Part shown: positions 12,122-24,914 of the stretch, one piece after another
Position numbering within the stretch: the stretch's first letter is position 1
Layout of the letters: each line of letters begins with the position of its first letter
DNA from: Micrasema longulum
Lineage: Eukaryota; Arthropoda; Insecta; Trichoptera; Brachycentridae
Assembly (NCBI GenBank): GCA_022494885.1
Contig: JAGVSM010003750.1
Span: 1 to 64,000 of the forward strand
Length of the DNA: 64,000 nt
Reading direction: 5' to 3'
The notes under the pieces: generated by a model
Databases searched by the model: none
Seen by the model: the letters and a program-made list of their open reading frames with translations, nothing else
Told to the model about the DNA's origin: nothing
Program-made: the position numbers and the translations under genes

Positions 12122-12741
12122 TAATAATATTATAAGTTTTATTTTATTTTATTTTATTTTATTAGGGAAATCAACAGTTCTACATATATATTTTTAGTAA
12201 ACAAACAGATATAGTGTATAAACTCAGAACGAATAACAGATTTCCACATAGTATACAAAGTTAGTAAAGAAAATATATTACATATCAAATCAATACATTC
12301 AATTTATACATATAAAAATGTTATTTTCATGTACTCAATAATCAAAGATTTTTTAAATATTTATTTTAAGAACATTAAGTTACTGTAAATTGGGCGGGAT
12401 AAGGACAAAAATGCTTGAAGAGAGGATAAGGAGGGGAGGGGAGATGTACATATTTATTATTATAATGTCTACTAAGTTACATGATACATTTTTAGTGTAA
12501 ATTTTAAATCTGACAGAGTGATGTTTGTGTAATCTATATTTTTAAATTTTGCATTGTACATTGAAAAAGTCCTACGAAAAAAAGCATTTTTAACATACGA
12601 TGTTTTACTTATTGGTACATGAAACAGGTGGTACCGTCTACAAATCCTAGCTGGCACATGTATTGTTATTAAACCAAGCAGCTCTGTACAGTCAACCATT
12701 CCTGTCATAATTTTGTAAAGCAGTGGTTGGTCCGCACACAC
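12122..12741 (-). mobile_element. Jockey/CR1-like LINE 3' end with (TAAAA)n tail
   Basis: Minus strand: QPLLYKIMTGMVDCTELLGL, ITIHVPARICRRYHLFHVPI and SKTSYVKNAFFRRTFSMYNA, then a stop. The 3' UTR ends in a run of five TTTTA units at about 12139-12165. Confidence 0.82.
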
Positions 12742-12939
12742 TCTGCGGTATTGTAGAGAAACGATTCCATGGAAGGTGGAGGCAGTGAGAGTAGATACAT
12801 AAGAAATACCGGTTTTGTATTTAAGGTACTTTATAAATTAGTTTTGAATATTTTCTATTCTACTTACACTGGACTACGCAGTTTTTATCAGGTCATAGTA
12901 AATTTAATCAAAAAGTATTTGTTTTTAATATTGTTGACT

Positions 12940-13162
12940 CCCCTTCGTGCTGCTGCGGATATCCTAACCAATCTTCTGAACACATCCTGTGGTCTTGTCC
13001 CTTTCCCCTTCTCTATGATAACCGAATGGAGCTTCTCGCTACTATCCGTGGCCCTGTTATAGGTCCTGTCGGATATACAGATCTGGTGGCTTCTAAAAAG
13101 AATTTCAAGGCTTTTAACAAGTTTTTTAATCATTTCGGCGAATATCATGTCCAATCAATTTA
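12940..13162 (+). mobile_element. LINE zinc-knuckle/C-terminal fragment
   Basis: The plus strand reads CCCGYPNQSSEHILWSCPF, then MELLATIRGPVIGPVGYTDL, VASKKNFKAFNKFFNHFGEY and a stop near 13161. The C-x-C...EHxxxxCP pattern follows RNase H in I-type LINEs. Confidence 0.68.
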
Positions 13163-13379
13163 ATCCCAGTCAGTGAAGTATTCACTTCCCTCTCTTCTCA
13201 ATCCAATGAAGTGCATATTATGTACTTCTGGATTACTTTCTTTCAGCACAAAGATGCTAAGGCTATCAGATTTCAGAGAGCTTCTTCGGGCAGCTTTTCT
13301 CGTTGGACAACGAGCAAATTTTCCGTGTATGTGGGCACCGCCAAGGAGACTTATGTCCTTAGATGCGGTGTGCGGTATG

Positions 13380-13480
13380 TGGTGGGTAAGCTGTCTACTT
13401 ATATATATGGGATACTGGGGATTCCATATCTGAGAGGCGTATTCCAAATGGCTTCTGACAAATGTATAATATAATGATTA
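13380..13480 (-). mobile_element. LINE fragment
   Basis: The minus strand reads MEYASQIWNPQYPIYI, the same motif as LEYASQIWNPMYNVQI in the LINE at 27060. 13165-13380 next to it has a long open minus frame that I do not recognise. Confidence 0.5.
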
Positions 13481-13684
13481 GTTATTTTATGTTCTGTTTA
13501 ATTTTTATGTGACAACATTTACAATAACAATATTACGTGGAAGCCTCTAATTGGACTTTATAATACGTATTTATAGTATAATTGTATCTTAAAAATGTAT
13601 AAATTTCTGTTGGCTTTCCAATGAAATAAAATAAAATCATTCTTCCCAATAAATGTTAACATTAGTCAATTTTTCATTCGGAAG

Positions 13685-14178
13685 TCCAGGCATTTTCAAG
13701 GCTTATGACTTATCATTGGCTGGTTTGAGTGGCCACTTTACACACTGTGTAACATTCACCATTCTTCCTATGTTTAAACATCCATATTTTCTCAAATTTT
13801 CAATCTGTTGATTTTTGTGAAGTAAAAAAGCTGAAACCTTTATCATGTAGATGAGATTCATTCGGCTGAACCGTTTCACCTTTTAGGCAACGCCTGAAAA
13901 TATTTTTTTTCCTTCTTATACCAGTTAGTTTAATCAACAATGCTTTGAGTATGTCCAAATGATTGTAAACAGGCAGGACTGCCTCCTTACAGAGTTATTT
14001 AGATCCAAACCAGCCAATGACAGGTAATAATCCCTGTAAATGCCTATATTTCCATATTCCACTCTCAAAAATGTTTTTAATTTGTTGCAACAAATTTAGA
14101 TCTAAATAACTCTCCAGGGAGGATTGAGATCCAGCCTTTCTACAAACATTTGGACATATTTGTTGGACTCGCATTGTT
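13685..14178 (+). repeat. Family M, two pieces in opposite orientation
   Basis: 13690-13870 is plus: GGCTTATGACTTATCATTGG, CTGTGTAACATTCACCATTC. 14000-14170 is minus: GGGAGGATTGAGATCCAGCC, AAACATTTGGACATATTTG. 13930-14000 repeats the end sequence AATGCTTTGAGTATGTCCAA in plus orientation, so the whole can fold back. Confidence 0.75.
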
Positions 14179-14252
14179 GTTTATTCACAACTCATTATAA
14201 ATGGTCACCAAAATAGAAATTTTCGGGTAGATTATAAGAACGCTAAGATTTC
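14178..14252 (+). mobile_element. SINE family B, 3' fragment
   Basis: TTATTCACAACTCATTATAA, AATGGTCACCAAAATAGAAA and TAGATTATAAGAACGCTAAG match the 3' half of the family B copy at 47938-48110. Confidence 0.65.
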
Positions 14253-14519
14253 TTTCCAATTAAAAATTAAAATGCAAATCCAATTTGTGACGATAGTACA
14301 AACTTTAATATTAGACAGCGAATGGTCCATTGTTATATATGATCTGTCTTAATGTACGGTGTAGAGGTGTGGACTCTTAAAATTAATATCATAAACCACC
14401 TTAAAGTATCTGAAATGTGGATCCACTACCTTGATAATTCCTTTTCCATAATTTATAACAATTAAAATATAATTCAGCCCTGTTATGGCAAAATAAATTA
14501 AATATTAAATTCAAACTTA

Positions 14520-14990
14520 CATCAAAATTAAAAGATGTGGGAATGGGTGGCAAAACCATTGAATAGCTAACAAGTAATCTATTCCAACGACCACAAATGG
14601 TAAAAACAAAACATACATATAGTCAAATGGAGACTTGCGATTTTGAGATACTCGTACCTCAGGGTACGGTGATAGGTCCGCTTTTATTTATTATCTATAT
14701 TATTAATATCATATGCCGATGATACGGTTGTTTTAGTCGAGGAAGTTAACTGGAACTCAGTAAATTTAGTAGCTAATGACGTTATAAATAAATTGAAATT
14801 ATGGTTTGACAAAAATATATTATCTTTAAATACGGAAAAGACAAAAATCATCCCATTTTTTATTAACATAACAAATTTTGATTCAGTAGTTAAATTAATT
14901 ATTCACCAAAGCAATTGCAACAAAACTAACTGCAATCTTACATGTTCAGTACTTGATACAACAGAAGCGTAAGATTGATCATCCCACTGC
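14520..14990 (+). mobile_element. LINE reverse-transcriptase fragment, ending in SINE tail
   Basis: TYSQMETCDFEILVPQGTVI, GPLLFIIYIINI, a frameshift, YADDTVVLVEEVNWNSVNLV and LKLWFDKNILSLNTEKTKII: RT boxes with PQG and YADD. From 14945 the sequence GAAGCGTAAGATTGATCATC is SINE body, not LINE. Confidence 0.82.
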
Positions 14991-15639
14991 ATTCCTCTTG
15001 GGCATGCTTGGGAACTACAGTTTGCAATATAAAAGGGATGGGTTCACACTGACCCATTTTTTCAGTCATTAAAAATTTAGGGAAAGTATCTTATTGGGAT
15101 CTATAAAAAACAAATGTTGTTTGTAAACATTCAAATACAAACTTTTTTTAATACGAAAAAATAGCTTCCTCCAAATTTTTTAGTATATGCATTCTCGTCG
15201 ATCGATGAATATGATGTTTACGCTCCTAACTTTTTTTCCACAAGTAAAATTGTAGATTTCAGGAGCTATAAAAATATCCACTGCAAAGCTCATCATTTTG
15301 GGAAAAAACCCACATAAATTGATGCAGTAGCTATTTAGTATATCGAGGACACACATTTTTACACGCACACTTTTTATGTATGCACATAGATATTAGATAT
15401 ATAATATTCATTTGAGGTACCTGTTTAACCGTGGCAATTAAAGGAAAGGTTAAATACAGGTTATTTCGATCCTTGTTATTATGTTATAAACTACCTACAT
15501 ATACACAGTACAGGGTTGATAAAAAATATACTCATTTAATAAATTACTATCGTATTTACAGTAAATCGTATTTTGAGTTTGTCCAAGTGTCTGTAGACAA
15601 GGACAGGATTAAATAAGGTAACCTTTAACAACCAGGCTT
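14991..15639. other. No feature recognised
   Basis: Short frames only, none with a signature. Confidence 0.6.
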
Positions 15640-15745
15640 GAGAGAAATCACATGTTTCATTTCGGTGTAATCATCGTTTATCGAGCTCGAAACCTTCCGT
15701 ACGTCACTCAAGCGTATAAACCACTGCACCACGGAGGCAGCCACA
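15640..15745 (-). mobile_element. tRNA-derived SINE
   Basis: Minus strand: GGCTGCCTCCGTGGTGCAGT, GGTTTATACGCTTGAGTGAC, GGAAGGTTTCGAGCTCGATA, then CATGTGATTTCTCTCAAGCC. Box A and box B are recognisable, but the acceptor arm does not close. Confidence 0.68.
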
Positions 15746-16699
15746 TCTACGAAAAATATTTTTTGCAGACTTAGTAAGACGAAAATTTTAAATGAGTGTC
15801 TTCGCAATAACAATTTCTCAGATTTCGCAAATCACCTAATCAACTTTAATCGTGACTTTAATAAAGATACATGAGTTTAAATCTTACATACAAATAACAA
15901 TGGATTAATATGTATAAATAATTTGGAAATATTTCACATAAAGAGGGTTTTAAAAATTAATGTTGCTTTGATCAACAATAAAACAACCTTTCATACTAAA
16001 GTGTGACTTTTCTGTCACTGAAGAATTGATTTCGCTAATTCTTTCATTAACATACGAAGGAAGAAAGCGCATCGCTCGTTCTTGGTCTAAAATCGTCCAC
16101 AAACGATTCGTGTCACCCAAACAATATAGAGCCTTTAAGATCTGTATTGGAGTAGTAGAGATAAACGGATATTCGGTCCGGTACCCGGCCTAATTATTCT
16201 ATTCGACCGTATACCGGATAGTAGCTCAATATCCGGCAGATACCTAATATTCATTAAACTGCGAAAATTTCATGAAATCAACGCCAACAAATCGATTTAT
16301 TGATATTGACTGTGTTTGATAAAAAGAACCGTCGTTATTTGAAAAACATATATATTTTCATAAAAACGTTCGTCAGTGTCCAGTACACACTACACAAATT
16401 CTTCTTTTTTCCAACAATTTTGTGTCAAACACCAAGCATATTTTTTAATACAAATTATGATAAACTGCAGTTTATTTGTTCAATTTTAATTTTCTTTTTT
16501 ATCTCAATTTTATTTATTCATACATACGAAAATTACCAAATTTTAATTCATACATATAGAAATAATGAAAATAAAAAATCAGTAAAATTACGTATGGATA
16601 CAAATAACAAATAGGTGTACATAATATCTTGAGAATAATATGTTTAAAAAGTAAGAGAATCTTGTAACGAAAAACTCCCTCAGAGACGTGAAAAACGTC
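15746..16699. other. No gene recognised
   Basis: The 104-residue frame at 16300-16614 is Phe/Ile/Asn/Lys-rich, as expected of AT-rich noncoding DNA. Confidence 0.6.
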
Positions 16700-16862
16700 A
16701 ATCAGGTTGTGGTCCTGTAGCCAGTGTCTTGGACTCACGGACCAAAGGTCCGTGGTTTAAATCCCACTTAACCTCAACTTGATTTTCATTTTCTAATAGT
16801 GAGTTATTTACAACTCGTTGAAAATGGCCCTCAAAATCAAATATGAAGGTAAATCATAAGAA
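16700..16862 (+). mobile_element. tRNA-derived SINE, family B
   Basis: GTTGTGGTCCTGTAGCCAGT, AAAGGTCCGTGGTTTAAATC, GTGAGTTATTTACAACTCGT, AAATCATAAGAACGCAAATA. Full-length relative to the copy at 47938. Confidence 0.82.
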
Positions 16863-17140
16863 CGCAAATATTTCTTTTAAAAAAACGTCCAAAGCAATAT
16901 TGTTCAACCCTTCCATATTGATAGCCCTTCCAACAGGCATAACCATTGGCAGGTTAGTCCTGAATATTTTCATGTGAAACAGTCTATGTTGACGCTGTCT
17001 GGGGTAATTATCCGGAACATAAAAGCTAATGCTCCGCATAATTTCAGGGTTGCCAATAATACCGCGCAACAATCGAAAGAAATGCGTAGTTAAATATACG
17101 TGCCTTCTGGTCTTCAAACTGCTGTAACCAAGCATACCCT
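16862..17140 (-). mobile_element. Jockey/CR1-like LINE C-terminal fragment
   Basis: Minus strand: FFRLLRGIIGNPEIMRSISF, YVPDNYPRQRQHRLFHMKIF and RTNLPMVMPVGRAINMEGLN. The pattern is that of the other LINE C-termini here. Confidence 0.72.
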
Positions 17141-17324
17141 GGAGAAACTCAGTGGGATAAAGCCATGGATAATATCCGCACTCTCTTATGTAGAGAAATT
17201 CTCAGTACTGAAACCAAAAGCTCTGGCAGTACGCAGGACGAATCCTAACATCTTCCCATCGTTTTTTTATTTTTCAAAAGGGATAACCCGATATGCCTCT
17301 ATTTTAGAGGCTCGTCAGCAGGTA

Positions 17325-17485
17325 GGGAAGAAAGGATATGAAATAAAGTTATGAATAATACACCACAACCCCCAGACCAATTGAGAAAAAATCTTTCTTG
17401 CAACAAGCAGGAATCGAACCCGCGACGCCAGCTTCACAGTTGACCGTCTAACCAACCTCGCCACGGTGCCTGACCTGTAATTCCC
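17325..17485 (-). mobile_element. tRNA-derived SINE, family A
   Basis: Minus strand: CCGTGGCGAGGTTGGTTAGA, GGCGTCGCGGGTTCGATTCC, GTTGCAAGAAAGATTTTTTC, CAATTGGTCTGGGGGTTGTG. Same family as 56212-56345. A piece at 17490-17525, GGTGCGGAAAGGTAATGATG, is a SINE tail in the opposite orientation. Confidence 0.8.
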
Positions 17486-17529
17486 TTTCCACCAGTAGGT
17501 GCGGAAAGGTAATGATGATATTTCCATTG

Positions 17530-18234
17530 TACCTTTCATGACCTGATGTGACCTGTCCAGCGAAATCCTTCTAATTTTATGCAGTGTGTAGTGCCTACAA
17601 CTTTGTATTGTGAAGCTCGTAGTATCGTGTTACAACATCATTCTCCAAATAGCGGCATGAAATTGAGTTCATCATTTTGAATAACCCTGTAAATATATTA
17701 CATAAAATAGAACAGATAACCCTTGAGATAAATGGATCCGGTTAATGTTACGAATCGGGTAACTGAACTTAAACATTTTAGTTAATTAGTTTAAGTCCTC
17801 GGTGGACGTTTAACTTAATTTATGTGAAATAAAGGAACAGTTAATAAATTTATCCATAAGAAACTCAAACTAAAGCAGCTTGCTACGCGTTAGAAGTATC
17901 CTCGTTTTCGGCCATTATGAAAAAACGTGGAACTTCGCTTTTTCTCAACCTAAAAAAAGGTTTGTTCTATTTTAATCATGTTAATTACAGAACTTTTGTA
18001 TTTTTATTTGTTTAATATACTCTGGACGTGGGCTCATTTTATTTATTTATTAAATTTTTAGCGCTGAGTGTCACACTCAATAAATAATTATCTTTCTTCT
18101 AAGTTTTTATAATCTAATAATACACTTACCTTTCTTTGTGTAAAACTAATTTCACCAATTGCCAGCCTTAGAACACGCACTTGTTTAGTTGGATAGAAAA
18201 ATAAGGAATTTTTTCATACATAATATCAAAAACC
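17530..18234. other. No feature recognised
   Basis: AT-rich; a GAGTGTCACACTC palindrome near 18066 may be a LINE 3' hairpin, but nothing else supports it. Confidence 0.5.
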
Positions 18235-18525
18235 TCATAAATATGCCGGGTTGTAGTTTCGCTGTAGAGTCGCGGACTCAGATTCAGACAGACGAATCAG
18301 AGTTCCAGAGTTAAGCAGAATGGTGAATGTTACACAGTGCGTAAAGTAAACACTTAAACCAGCCAATGAAAGGTCATAAGCCCTGTAAATGCCTAGACTT
18401 CCATATTCCCTTTTCATTTTTTTCCCTCTGTTCCAACGAATTTAGATCTTATTCCCGAGGGAGGAAATCTAGCGTGTCTGCAAGCATTTGAACATACTCA
18501 AAACATTGCTGATTAAACATTTTTT
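18235..18525 (-). repeat. Family M, well-kept copy
   Basis: Minus strand: AATGTTTTGAGTATGTTCAA, GGGAATATGGAAGTCTAGGC, TTTACAGGGCTTATGACCTT and GTGTAACATTCACCATTCTG. An open minus frame (18417-18235) contains IYRAYDLSLAGLSVYFTHCV. Confidence 0.78.
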
Positions 18526-20451
18526 ATTTATTCATACAAATTCATACATATTACAAAAAATATATAATTTAACAAACTCTATGAGGCCAAGGACCCTGTG
18601 TTGATTTGGGATACAACATAATGGAAATTGGAAGCACGTACATAATTAAATAATAGCAAAAATAAATAAAAAATTACATAAACATTGGACCTTTTTTTTT
18701 ATTTTTTTTATTTAATATAATTTAATGTTACAACATGTTAACCAAAAGAAATAAATAACAAAGCAAAAGTACAAAAACAAAAAACGAAACGGAATACCAC
18801 ACCAAAAAAGAAGCAACCTCTTGTGCTTGCTGTGGGATTACAATATTAATAATTTAAGTTCAAAATACACATATATTTCAAAAAAATAAATGAAGATATA
18901 TAAAACATTTTTTGTAAATAAGTGCATATACATATGCATGCAAATGAGCATGCGTGAGCACGCACATACACATTCACCCACATACATAATATAACATGGT
19001 GAAGAAAATTATAAAATAAGGTTTTCAAGTTACTTAACAAAAGAACTTGAAGAAAGAACTTGAGAAGAGAGTGGCTACTCGATCAAGAGTTTATATATGA
19101 ATAGTAGCTTAGGTGTAAATATTTTAATTTTTCATATATTTTCTTGTATTTAAAAAATAAATTTATATATTATTATTTGTATAAACATATTTATTCTGAT
19201 CTTTCCGGCTGTTAATTTTTATCTGTTATTCATTGTTTTTATAAATGTAAATAATATTATTAAGTCAGTATAAATATAATCTTCACCAACAAGCTACAAA
19301 AAGTGGCTTAGTGGGATTTTAGTTTTAGTAAAAATATAACATGTGAATTTTTTTTTAAATTGTAAAAACGTATAATTATGCTATTAAATAAATAAATTTA
19401 AAAAAAATAAACTTCAAGTACTGTAGAAAAAACAATGAAAAAAAGAAAGAAAACAAAAAACATATTTCGTTAATTTTAGAAAACTTAAATATAATTTAAA
19501 TGTCAAAAAGTAACATTTAATTAAGGAGGTTGATAAACAAATATTATACCTTTAGTTTGAATTTTGTAAAGACATTGATAATTTTTATCTCGTCGGGCAA
19601 ATTGTTATAGAAATTTATTCCCTGATATACATAACTTTTTTTTAATGTTTAGTAAATATGTATTTCAAAAGGCATCTGGACAACACTCTTAATAGTAAAT
19701 AAATCTATGCAATATCTCGCTGCAGTCTCCTGCAATGGTCTCTTCCCTTAGACAAAATCCAGACTTTTAATATTATTTATTTAATATGTTATACAACGAT
19801 AATTTGGGTACATTTATTACAGTTTTATAACATTTATATTTGTATATTTTTACGTTATCCTTATCCACAAAACAGACAAGCTCTTGTGAATGGAGAGAGA
19901 ATTGCATTGAGTTATTAATTCATGGATAATAAGAATTTAATGTTGACGTTTTTAATTAGTCCTTTATACATTATCTTGTTTTCTGTTTGCTGTAATTTTA
20001 TTTTCAATTCGTTTATATATTTTATATTCTAAATTTCTTTAGGGGGCCACTAACGTTAATCATTCTTAAATAAACGTAGTTTTGCTGGAATTATTTAGCA
20101 TGACATTATGGTAAGTTTAAATTATTTTGAAATCGCAAAGATGTGTTTGTGTTCAATTTCGTTGTATTGTTTTGTTTGATTAACTGAATAATCGAAGTTT
20201 TTCTGTAAATATTGTCTATGTTCGGAACTTGGAATAATGAATAAAGTGTTTATGTTGTTGGTTGATCTTTTTTTTAGTATACCATTAAGAATTGTTCTCA
20301 TTTTTACAATTATCAATTTCATGTCCATACGGTAGACGAGCGAGCCAACTACTACACGACGAGGCTGACTTATCTCCACTCGATTTCCTTTTAAGGGATT
20401 TTTACTCGATGTAGCCATCGAGTCAAAGTTCTGGTTTTATTCTGGTTCATT
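18526..20451. other. Long AT-rich stretch, probably LINE 3' UTR remains
   Basis: Several TTTATTTATT runs (18520, 18690, 19770) resemble reversed LINE 3' ends. No coding piece fixes a family. Confidence 0.4.
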
Positions 20452-21348
20452 TTATTTATTTATTATCAACATTGAGAACATTACAGAGTACAAAACATTA
20501 CAAAATATTATAAAATATGAAATACATATTTTTAGCATTCCTCTGCCCTGGTGGAAGTTGGAAATCATCGCAGCAATTCTTACTTTGTTGGCAGCTGCCC
20601 TAGCTGCAGCTAACATAGACTGAGCGCTGCAATGTGACCAGTCACGCAAGTTCTTTAGTCGAGAGATGCGCCTTCTACCTGCACTGCGTCTTCCTTCAAT
20701 CCTTCCCTGTAGAATGCCTCCTAAAAAAATATATTTTTCACCTTTCATCACATGTTTTCTTACTCAAGTTTTTTTTATGGTCTTCAGTACCTCTTTACCT
20801 TTTTTATCGGTAGGAGAACGTCATCGTTTCAGACTATGTCCACACAGGAGATTTGTTATATCATCCTGTAGCACCACATTCCACGGCTTCGATCTTTTTT
20901 AAAGTGGCTTGGGTGAGAGTCCACGTTTCGACGCCGTAAAAAAGTATCGAGAAGACGTAACATCGTACAATGCACATTCGCAGGTCAAAATGAAAGTCTC
21001 GTGCCATCTCTCTTCTGGCTTTGATCTTTTGTGAGTGATCCCATTAATCATTCAGCCAGCATCTTAAATATGTATATTGATGGACTTCCTCAATAACCTG
21101 CGCTCCAATTTTTAAGCCATTGGGAAAATTTGTGGCTTTTTGAGTAACCACACATTTGGTCTTAGAAAAATTCATTTCTAGCCCTTTGTTCAAACTAGTC
21201 GAATGTATTATGTCCAATAATGGCTGTTGACTTTCCATACTATCTGTTATAAGGACAGTATCACCTGCGTATCGGATATTATTTATAATTTGTTCATTTA
21301 TGTTAATTCCGCCAGTTAGTTTACTTAGTGCATCTCTAAGAACTGCTT
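20452..21348 (-). mobile_element. RTE-like LINE 3' part
   Basis: Minus strand in order: EAVLRDALSKLTGGININEQ, IINNIRYAGDTVLITDSMES (AGD in place of ADD), GLEMNFSKTKCVVTQK, VHQYTYLRCWLND, RCYVFSILFYGVETWTLTQA, decay, then MMKGEKYIFLGGILQGRIEG and GRRRISRLKNLRDWS. The 3' end reaches a TTTATTTATT run at 20450. Confidence 0.85.
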
Positions 21349-22310
21349 CTAAGGATATCTATTGTAATCTTGACATACGTAATAACTACGAAAATATGAA
21401 GTCTACAAGGTGCATAAAATACCTGGGAGTAATCATTGACTGTCAACTTAAATGGACTAATCATTTTGAAGTAATAGTTAATAAACTAAGATATTTATCC
21501 TATGTGTTCAAACGACTAAGTATTTACGCCCAGCTTAATACGATTAAAATGGTATATTATGCACTTCTACAGTTATCGCTTTCCTATGGAATAATTGGAT
21601 GAGGGGGAACTTACAACAACTATAATATTAAACCATTAGAAACTGTTCAAAAATTTATATTGAAAATTATGCTTCACAAATATCGCACTTTTCCCTCTTT
21701 CCAATTGTTCCTTGTAGCTAAACTTTTAGACATAAGACAAGTGTATTGTTTTCAATGTTTAAAATATATATTTAAGAACCAAAATTTATTTACAAGTAAT
21801 TCAAATAGACCAAGTCAAAGAAGAAATCGTGTGTTAGAAATACCACATTGTAAAACGAGGCTTGCACAGAGACATGCATATTTTATAGGTCCAAAAATTT
21901 TTAATTCTTTTTTTACTGGTAATATTTTATTGATTCCAAACTTTCAAAAATTTCCTTCATTTAAAAAACACGCACTACCTTGGATTCAAACTAAAGACAT
22001 GAACTCTTTTTTTCTATGATATATTTTGTTGCCCTTTAAGGAATAAGGATAAGGAATATTTTTATGTTGTTTTAAATATTTTTTTATTTTCTTTTTTCAT
22101 TGCTATAAAAAAGAAATACCATATTTTCTTTTACAGAATATTTTATTTTCTCTTTCTTATGTTACACAAAAATATTATAACTGTCCATTATTTATTATAG
22201 GAGCAGAATTTCATTAACATTTTCTTGTATACCCACGAACAGGCCATGTTTTTGTCATATTCTGTTTTACCTCGTATGTATATTGTAAAAAAACCAAAAA
22301 AAAATTTAAA
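21349..22310 (+). mobile_element. LINE 3' end with long UTR
   Basis: Two stop-separated open stretches: STRCIKYLGVIIDCQLKWTN, HFEVIVNKLRYLSYVFKRLS, QLNTIKMVYYALLQLSLSYG, a stop, then FILKIMLHKYRTFPSFQLFL and RLAQRHAYFIGPKIFNSFFT. The 3' UTR (22020-22310) recurs at 35623-35780. Confidence 0.82.
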
Positions 22311-22499
22311 AAATATCAGATTGATTCAATAGAAAGGAAAAGTCTTGAAATATATCGATGTCGGATTGAATAACACGATTAATCTACAGACCGGGTTAAA
22401 AATTGTCAGGTAATGTTAATGTTTGGATAATTTATATAGCGCCATTGTTGTGAAAATCACCTCAAGGGCGCTGGTTCTGCATCATGGTAGGTAGAACAA

Positions 22500-22900
22500 T
22501 CTGTGTTACCTTTGTCGAAGATAATTATTAGGGACAAATGGACCGAATTCATTCAGAATGGGACCACTAATCAATTTAAAAATTGAACACCCAAATGAAT
22601 ATCCCGTCTGTTCTACAATAATCGGTAGCCCAGCATTCCTAGTAAGAAGTCGGTTGGAAAAAGCCACAGGTAATATCCATACTCCCTGAGATACAGATAA
22701 CCCATTTTTTTCTACCCGAGAGAGAAGAGATTCCATTAAAGAATTAGTGATTTTATTTGGCGACAAAATGATGAAACGAACTAAATTCCAAGCGACTTCT
22801 TACCAGAACTTAAATATTTGAAAAAATCTTAGCATCCCTAAAAACAAATCCAAGTATTTTAAGGGAGTTATGGCATTGTAAAATTATACAGAACGGTACA
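22500..22900 (-). mobile_element. LINE fragment, decayed
   Basis: Minus strand: LKILGFVFRDAKIFSNI, VLVRSRLE, then in another frame FKLISGPILNEFGPFVPNNY. Motif order fits the LINE C-terminal region, with frameshifts and stops. Confidence 0.55.
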
Positions 22901-23339
22901 ACCTCACCGACATTTAACAAAATCAATTTTTACCGTAGTGGAATCGATTTATTGTGTTAATTGTTTGGGAAATATTTGTGGAAATTCCGGGAAGGTAGCG
23001 GTCAGCTCGAATTTTCCCGAAATAGGAAAATTTAAATATTTTTTTCTTCGCCCTCGTCGCTTACAGGGTACCAATCACGTTACCGACAAAACTTCAAGCA
23101 AATACAAAATTTTCGTATAGAAAATTCGAGTTAACTTTATCAACAAATATCCGTAACGTTTAACAATCACACACGTCCCGAGCCGGTAGTTATGTTAAAT
23201 ATGCTATTTTTACAAATCGGGAATAACATTGAAAATATATTAATAATTTAGAACGGATTTTTACGATTCTAGTTATAAGACTATCAATGCATAGAAAACA
23301 AGTTTTTATTGATAATTTTCGGGTTTAAAACCGAGCATA

Positions 23340-23450
23340 TACAAAACGGCCCGTTGGCGTCACGTCACTTTGACATCACACGTCATGCCCGCCGAGTGCG
23401 CTTCTAACAAACTTTGCGTACACACAAGGCGCGGTAACGTAATACGTGCC
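23340..23450 (+). repeat. Repeat shared with 55005-55100
   Basis: TGGCGTCACGTCACTTTGAC, GTGCGCTTCTAACAAACTTT. Its partner has TGGTGTCACGTCACATTGAT and GTGTGCTCCTAACAAACCTT in the same order and orientation. Confidence 0.7.
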
Positions 23451-23794
23451 GTTTGTTATATTTATTAATTATATATATATAAAAATTTTAATAAAAAAAA
23501 AAAATTCAAACCCTTTTTTTTTTTTAAATAATCAAATGAACGATGATGCATACATTCCACTGCTGTCTTGTTTTAGTAATAAAAGTCGAACCCCCCTCCC
23601 CCGCACTTCCTACCTTTACAAAGACGAAACACTACATATGAAAAAAATACTTATTAGCTCAATATAGTTAGATTTAATATTTAGTAGAAATGACACTGTT
23701 CAAATACAATAGAATAATATGCATTAGTAAAGTATACCTTGAAAAGGAAGCGTGTGTAGCTTAGAAACCGGTTGGTAAAAAAAAGCGGTTAAAA

Positions 23795-23885
23795 ACATCA
23801 TCATCATCATCATTCCTTTTCCGCACCTAATGGTGCATAGGGCTCTGCATTGGTACACCAATCAAAGCGCATCTTGTTATTTTTT
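23795..23885 (-). mobile_element. SINE 3' tail with (ATG)n
   Basis: Minus strand: GGTGTACCAATGCAGAGCCC, CACCATTAGGTGCGGAAAAG, GAATGATGATGATGATGATG. It matches the tail of the SINE at 48768-49017. Confidence 0.7.
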
Positions 23886-23975
23886 GTTGCATGAGGTTTT
23901 GTTTAGAAGTTTTGTTGCATTTTGGTTAAAAACAAAGCAATTTTATTTCAAATTTAAATATAATGAATAACCAAA

Positions 23976-24343
23976 AATTAAGTGCATCAAATATATGGAT
24001 TTTCTATTATTTTAATAAAAATGAGAAATTTGATATCATATTATCAGAGCCGTGATTTTATAAGGGTTGTAATTTTGAAATTATTTCGCCTGTGACGTCA
24101 CGTTTAAGTTCTCTGCGGTGAATTGTCCTGATTGCTATACCTGATAAATGTAACACAAAACCCTCTCATGGGTTAATTTCGGAGAACTAGGGACGTCGTT
24201 CAAAGTAGTTCATTTTGATCAAAATCCTTTTTATTAATTTTTCATGCATTTTCAAGAAAATTCGCCGTAAAATTAAATGCTCTAATTTATACCGCGCCAA
24301 AGAAAACATTTTTATGTCCAATTTCCCGATGCACTGAACTTCC
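23976..24343 (-). mobile_element. MITE family G, copy 4
   Basis: The minus strand carries GCGCGGTATAAATTAGAGCA, TTTGAACGACGTCCCTAGTT and AGAACTTAAACGTGACGTCA. Its GGAAGTTCAGTGCATC end is at 24343; the far end is uncertain. Confidence 0.72.
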
Positions 24344-24914
24344 TAATTATACAAATATGCACGGAAAATTCGATTTTACTTTATAGACAATTTAAGATAA
24401 CTGTGTTAACTTTCCATTGTAATCGGGGCCATGGGCCTCGGCAAAAATGTGTATTTTTGTATACAAATTTGAAGTACAGTCGCAGGTAACCTCTAATTGC
24501 TCATATTCAAAAAAAAAATAATGTGGATATTCAATTTTTCATACAGAAAATATGATTTTATTTTGTTGACAATTGTAACTGTTACTTCGCATTGTAATAC
24601 GGACCCTAGGTTTACAAAATTGGGATAGATATAACAGAATATGCGAACCGATATAATTGGATATTAATATTAAGTGAACATTACCCAAAATATATTACAA
24701 TATACAATTACTATTTAACCTTCGTTAAAGGTGAATCGATGGTGTTAAATACGTATGAATATTATGTGTATCGTCCGAGATTAGTATCTAAATTTACGAC
24801 TTATTGAAAATTGAGTTTCATTGTTTACTTAGCATTGGCGAAGCCTAGTTTAATAGGAAATTTGATTTAATTGTTAATTAGCAACAGCCTCAGTTATAGC
24901 TAAATACAATAATT
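24344..24914. other. No feature recognised
   Basis: AT-rich; no frame over 60 codons. Confidence 0.6.

Noticed and set aside
12769..13062. 97-residue plus frame
   Set aside because: The LINE knuckle fragment is in another frame of the same stretch; this frame is a by-product.
16300..16614. 104-residue plus frame as a possible membrane protein
   Set aside because: Hydrophobicity follows from T-rich sequence; no conserved motif or neighbouring exon.
17400..17485. tRNA-like sequence on the minus strand
   Set aside because: Shares a body with the copy at 56212; a SINE, not a tRNA gene.
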